DNA of 64,000 nucleotides from Sinotaia quadrata (Eukaryota; Mollusca; Gastropoda; Architaenioglossa; Viviparidae): NCBI GenBank assembly GCA_028829895.1, contig CM054177.1, positions 41,682,664 to 41,746,663 of the forward strand, read 5' to 3'. Shown piece by piece: positions 59,933 to 64,000 of this stretch (position 1 is its first letter; each line of letters starts with the position of its first letter). The notes under the pieces were generated by a model. It saw only the letters and a program-made list of their open reading frames with translations, ran no database searches and was not told where the DNA came from. The position numbers and the translations under genes were made by a program.

Positions 59933-60182
59933 CCTTTCTGTGAACGTAATGATTACGTAATGCTCCTTTCTGTGAACGTAATGATTACGTAATGCTCCTT
60001 TCTGTGAACGTAATGATTACGTAATGCTCCTTCCTGTGAACGTAATGATTACGTAATTCTCCTTTCTGTGAACGTAATGATTACGTAATGCTCCTTTCTG
60101 TGAAGATACTGATTACGTAATGCCCCCTTATGTGAACGTAATGATTACGTAATGTCCCTTTCTATGAACGTAATGATTACGC
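59933..60182. repeat. 32-bp minisatellite carrying seven TTACGTAA palindromes
   Basis: Eight units of GTAATGCTCCTTTCTGTGAA plus CGTAATGATTAC. Each junction forms ATTACGTAAT, which matches the RTTACGTAAY consensus of PAR-bZIP and NFIL3/E4BP4 factors. TTACGTAA starts at 59953, 59985, 60017, 60049, 60081, 60113 and 60145, exactly 32 bp apart. The last unit has lost it (ATTACGCT). Confidence 0.95.
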
Positions 60183-60184
60183 TT

Positions 60185-60440
60185 GAACATATATGATATC
60201 AGGATTGCAGTGTTCAAGTCAAGAAAAGAAAGTTATGTAAGTCTGTACTTTTCTATAGGAAACGCATTATTTCCGCGTGACTTTCGGATTAACAATTGGA
60301 CATGCGCGTGCCGACCAAACAGAGAACGAGCGTCATCACTGTATACGATATATATCTACAATTTGCCTGTTATCCGTACAAATCAGTCTTAGAAGGGTAA
60401 GTCTTAAATGGGTACTGGATCATTGCATTTGTAAGTAAAA
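60185..60440. other. No gene recognised
   Basis: Unique sequence with a 69-codon plus frame of no recognisable type. Confidence 0.35.
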
Positions 60441-60443
60441 TTA

Positions 60444-60474
<31 letters not shown>

Positions 60475-60550
60475 TTTCTCCCTGTCTATCTTCCTGTGTC
60501 TCTGTCTCGGTCTCTGTCTATCTCTTTGTCTCTCTCTCTCTGTCTCTCAC
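60444..60550. repeat. (CT)n low-complexity tract
   Basis: TCTCTC runs with CTGT and TATC interruptions. Confidence 0.93.
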
Positions 60551-60554
60551 ATAA

Positions 60555-61500
60555 CATTCGAGTTAGAGGTCTATTGCTAGACAGGTTATCTAATTACTTT
60601 GATCATCATATTGTGCTAAGTGGATTTACTGTCTGAAGTAGTTACGTCCCGAGTGGGTGGTTGTAAATGACAAGGAACAAATTGAGCAGTGTGTCAGGTG
60701 TCGAACATATGCCTCAGTGAGTATGACAGAGTCACAGGGTAGACCTAATTATAGTAAGCGGTATACCGTAATGAAACTGCAAACTCTCTTCAGACATAAT
60801 TTTGGAACTGAGTAGACTTAAACTAGATTTCCAACTTGTCATTTAATGAGCTAAGTAAACAATTTATCTCACTGCTATATCCACTCCGATCAGGCAAACC
60901 AATAATAATTACCCATAATCCGTAGATCACGATTAAAATCATCCACATACACGGGCACGCAGCGGAAGAATAAAAACGGTTTTCCAAAGGCAGTAAACCA
61001 CAAAAGCAATAAAATACATTTATCCTAATTCGTTAGTGCATTAGAATCAAGAGACACGAGGTAAGTCCTATTAGTATGCAGAATGTGTTGGTCTCTATTT
61101 GATCAACTTTGGCATATTTCGCGTACGGACAACGTAATTAAGTCCTTCACACTGGCATATTAGACTTAAGATGTACTCCAGAAACGGGGCGGTCGTTTGG
61201 GCTATATTCTGAGGGCAGACAAACTGATTACCGTCAGCTCAGTTGACACAGACCGACTGGTGGTCGAGATTAACAAACATGGCGATTTCATCAGTTTGGT
61301 GAGGAGGACTTGTCATCGTATTAGTGTCGTAAGGTATCTCCCCAAAGCAGCAACACCTGGTGCTTTTTCAATGTTCCAAATAAATCTATCGGCCTTTGTC
61401 CCTGTCCCTTGCCCCAGCCCTAAGAATATCAACCGACCCTTGTTCCAAGTGCATACAATTAGTCTTTCGTCCAAGTATACATATTTAGAACCTATGCATC
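60555..61500. other. No confident gene; open frame at 61197-61601
   Basis: A 134-codon plus frame starts in mixed-composition sequence (about 61197-61340) and runs into the minisatellite at 61.5 kb. The first 45 codons look protein-like, with alternating Val/Ile and Asp/Arg, and reach a GTAAGGTAT donor-like site at 61330. This could be a short exon, but there is no clear acceptor or family. Confidence 0.25.
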
Positions 61501-61509
61501 CGGTTTGTA

Positions 61510-61700
61510 TCGATTGTGTATGTAATTCCTGTCCTAAATACACCAATCGGTTAGCATCGCTTGTGTATGTAATTCCTGTCCTAAATACACCAATTGGTTA
61601 GCATCCCCTGTCCTAAAAACACCAATCGGTTTGTATTGCTTGTGGATGTAATTCCTGCCTAAATACACCAATCGATTTGTCCCAAGTAACAGAAAATATT
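61510..61700. repeat. ~46-bp tandem repeat, about four copies
   Basis: Units hold TGTATGTAATTCCTGTCCTA, AATACACCAATCGG and TTAGCATCGC with indels. Confidence 0.85.
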
Positions 61701-62395
61701 TCCCGTCCTAAGTATCACAGTCGGTTTCTGTTCAAAGCATATACAGCCAGTTCCTCTGCAAATAATTCAATTAGTTTTTTGTTTCAGTCCCTGTCCTAAG
61801 TGCATCCAATTAGTTTCTATCCTAAGTACACCCAATGTGTTTATGTACCAAGTACATCCAATTAGTTTGTCCTAAATATATCCAGTTAGTACTTGTACCA
61901 ATTATACCCAATTAGTTTCTGTTTCGATGTACACCAATTACTTCCTGTACCACGTACACCCAATTACTTTCTGTCCCCAAGTACATCCAATTAGGTATTG
62001 TCCCCAGTACACCCAATTAGTTTGTCCCAAGTACACTCACTTAGTTTCTGTTCCAAGTACACTCACTTAGTTTCTGTTCCAAGTACATTCACTTTGTGTC
62101 CCAAGTACATTCACTTAGTTTCTGTCCCAAGTACATTCACTTAGTGTCTGTCCCAAGTACACTCACTCATTTTCTGTCCCAAGTACAACTTAATTTCAGT
62201 ACCCAGTATATTCAATTAGTTTGTCCCCAAAACACTCAGTTTCTGTCGCAAGTACATTCACGTAGTTTCTGTCTCAAATACATTCACTTTATTCTGTCCC
62301 CAGTATACTCAATTAGTTTGGCCAAAGTACACCCTATCAGTTTCTGTCCCAAGTGCACAAATCGGTCACTGTCTCAAGTGAACAAACGAAATAGG
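61700..62395. repeat. ~26-bp highly degenerate minisatellite
   Basis: About 25 units of CCAAGTACACTCACTTAGTT plus TCTGT with variable spacing. The unit resembles parts of the 46-bp repeat on its left (CCTAAATACACCAAT), so the two probably share an origin. Confidence 0.85.
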
Positions 62396-62399
62396 TTTA

Positions 62400-62690
62400 T
62401 TTCTGCTAAATCAGACTTTCATTATACCTTTTAAATAGAACACGTGTCTAGACGTTTGCCTCCTGCATAGAGGTTTGACTGACATAATTTCCTTTCGAAA
62501 CATTTCACAACATGTTCCCTACTGTGGTGACGGCTTACAGAATAAACGACTACTGAGGGAGCCATATGCAGGATGATGCGAATATGAAGACAGTTTGTGA
62601 AACTGCACCATTCAGAGTACAGAGTTATGTTTATATTTTACTTACAGTTCGTGATCTTTGCTGTTATGACAAGGCCAGTCATGCAATATT
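62400..62690. other. No gene recognised
   Basis: Unique spacer between arrays. Confidence 0.4.
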
Positions 62691-62691
62691 A

Positions 62692-62910
62692 GTGAAAACT
62701 AACATATGACACTGGTTAACACACTTGATAATGACCTGACATATAATACTGGTAAACACTGGACAATGAACTATTAAATAATATTAGTGAACACTTGACA
62801 ATGAACTATCAAATAATATTAGTGAACACTTGACAATGACCTATCAAATAGTATTAGTGAACACTTGACAATGACATGTTAAATAACACTGGTGGGCATT
62901 TGACAATTTT
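62692..62910. repeat. ~41-bp minisatellite, about five copies
   Basis: Units contain ATTAGTGAACACTTGACAAT and GA(A/C)CTATCAAATAAT. Confidence 0.88.
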
Positions 62911-63130
62911 ATACTTCTCTACCTATGCTAATTAATACTACAGCGACTATTGAATACTATTCTATCCCACAGTAATAGTTCTCTACTTATACTAATTAAT
63001 ATTGCAGTGACTATTGGACACTATCTCCTCTCATAACAAAACCTTTTGTCTCATTACTACCGCAATGACTGTCATAGCAGATTCTTCTCCTGTCTTGGTA
63101 ATGACTATCCACATAGCAATAATTCTCTTG
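62911..63130. repeat. Diverged ~65-bp duplication
   Basis: Two related passages with CTACTTATACTAATTAATA and GCAGTGACTATTG occur at about 62915-63025. The rest is unique. Confidence 0.55.
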
Positions 63131-63139
63131 TCTAATTTT

Positions 63140-63420
63140 TACTGCAGTGACCACCTCACGTCATAGTACTATTTCTCCTATCATTATTGTGACCACTCAC
63201 ATCATAGTACTATTTCTCCTATCACTATAGTGACCACCTCACATCATAGTACTATTTCTCTTATCACTATCGTGACCACCTCACATCATAGTACTATTTC
63301 TCTTATGACTGTAGTGACCACATCACATCATAGTACTATTTCTCCTATCACTATAGTGACCACATCACATCATAGTACTATTTCTCCTATCATTATAGTG
63401 ACTAACTCACATCATAGTAG
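63140..63420. repeat. 42-bp minisatellite, about seven copies
   Basis: CACATCATAGTACTATTTCT plus CCTATCACTATAGTGACCACCT repeats, with early units shortened. The unit is divisible by three and gives a Thr/Ser/His/Ile repeat frame (63230-63451). Confidence 0.93.
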
Positions 63421-63484
63421 TGCCGCAATTGCCCTTTTGTCCACGTCTTGATGCCATTGGCTGTCTATATGTTGTAGTTCATCG

Positions 63485-63665
63485 CTACGTCCCTTAGAGT
63501 GCCTAAGTTAACATTAACGCTGCAGTCAATCACATCTATACGTCCTTATAGTGCCTAAGACGTCCCTTATAGTGCCTAAGGTAACATTAACGCTGCAGTC
63601 AATCACATCTCTAGGTCCCTTATAGTGCCTAAGGTAACATTAACGCTTCAGTCAATCACATCAGT
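63485..63665. repeat. ~52-bp minisatellite, about three copies
   Basis: CCCTTATAGTGCCTAAG(G)TAACATTAACGCTGCAG followed by TCAATCACATCT. One unit carries an extra internal copy of the CGTCC(C)TTATAGTGCCTAAG part. Confidence 0.9.
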
Positions 63666-63669
63666 AAGT

Positions 63670-64000
63670 GTTCCCTCTATTATAACTATTTCGGTTTCGT
63701 CTGTTATTAGTACAATATTAACTGCACAATCTTGTGTGTTTATATAAGGTGATCAACGTCACCTGTTCGGAAAGGCACACATCATTAACATTGCCACCTG
63801 TTTAAATCCAGTTACCTCAATTATGAAACGTTCCGTACACCTGTTTTGCTCTGGTGCAGTGCATTCGGTTTATGTGTGTGTGTGTCGTGTATCTTCCTCC
63901 GTGTGTGTTTGTGTGTATGCGTGTGAGCTTATAAAAATATATGTGGGTGGGAATGAAAGTGTACTTGTGTGCATCTGTGTATATATACATAAGTACAATG
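63670..64000. other. No gene recognised; GT-rich end
   Basis: AT-rich with interrupted GT runs at 63875-63930. Nothing coding up to the window edge. Confidence 0.4.

Overview
The window looks like AT-rich nuclear DNA of an animal, most likely a mollusc. There is no dense gene packing, no ribosome-binding-site pattern and no long conserved ORF. Microsatellites (GT/CA, GATA/TAGA, GA), many minisatellites, splice-like junctions and decayed Ty3/gypsy and piggyBac transposons fill it. The mollusc guess rests on general texture and on recurring GGGAGATAA-like motifs that I recall as common in molluscan genomes, so it is tentative.

Layout. 1-235: edge-truncated piggyBac transposase relic (minus). 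3.2-6.3 kb: minisatellites, one with a small higher-order structure. 7.0-7.4 kb: long GT tract. 8.28-9.14 kb: very homogeneous 57-bp array of 15 copies. 11-12.3 kb: three more arrays. 13.5-18.5 kb: microsatellites and a 32-bp hairpin array. 19.9 kb: foldback of about 130 bp. 21.05-22.12 kb: dead Ty3/gypsy integrase region (minus). 27.4, 40.8-41.4 and 43.96 kb: three copies of one dispersed LTR-like repeat. 34-37.2 kb: the best gene candidate. 38-52 kb: mostly CA/TAGA tracts and minisatellites, including a 59-bp array with eight perfect CRE palindromes. 52.4 and 52.8-53.2 kb: candidate coding exons. 53.6-54.3 kb: GC-richer block with CRE, CCAAT and TATA signals. 54.6-64 kb: minisatellites, a purine-rich kilobase, and a 32-bp array carrying seven TTACGTAA sites.

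The most interesting gene is on the minus strand at about 37.15-34.04 kb. It has a TATA box, a short 5' leader, an ATG exon with a textbook signal peptide and a dibasic Lys-Arg site, a GTGAGT donor, a phase-compatible CAG acceptor about 2.6 kb downstream, a second Lys-Arg site, a short four-cysteine peptide, a stop codon and an AATAAA. Together these describe a secreted peptide precursor (prohormone-like or venom-peptide-like) that I cannot assign to a known family.

Three other ORFs behind good acceptors (33.35, 40.7 and 52.4 kb) may be terminal exons, and they are also unrecognised. Most remaining open frames are produced by tandem repeats whose unit length is a multiple of three, or whose three-fold multiple is open.
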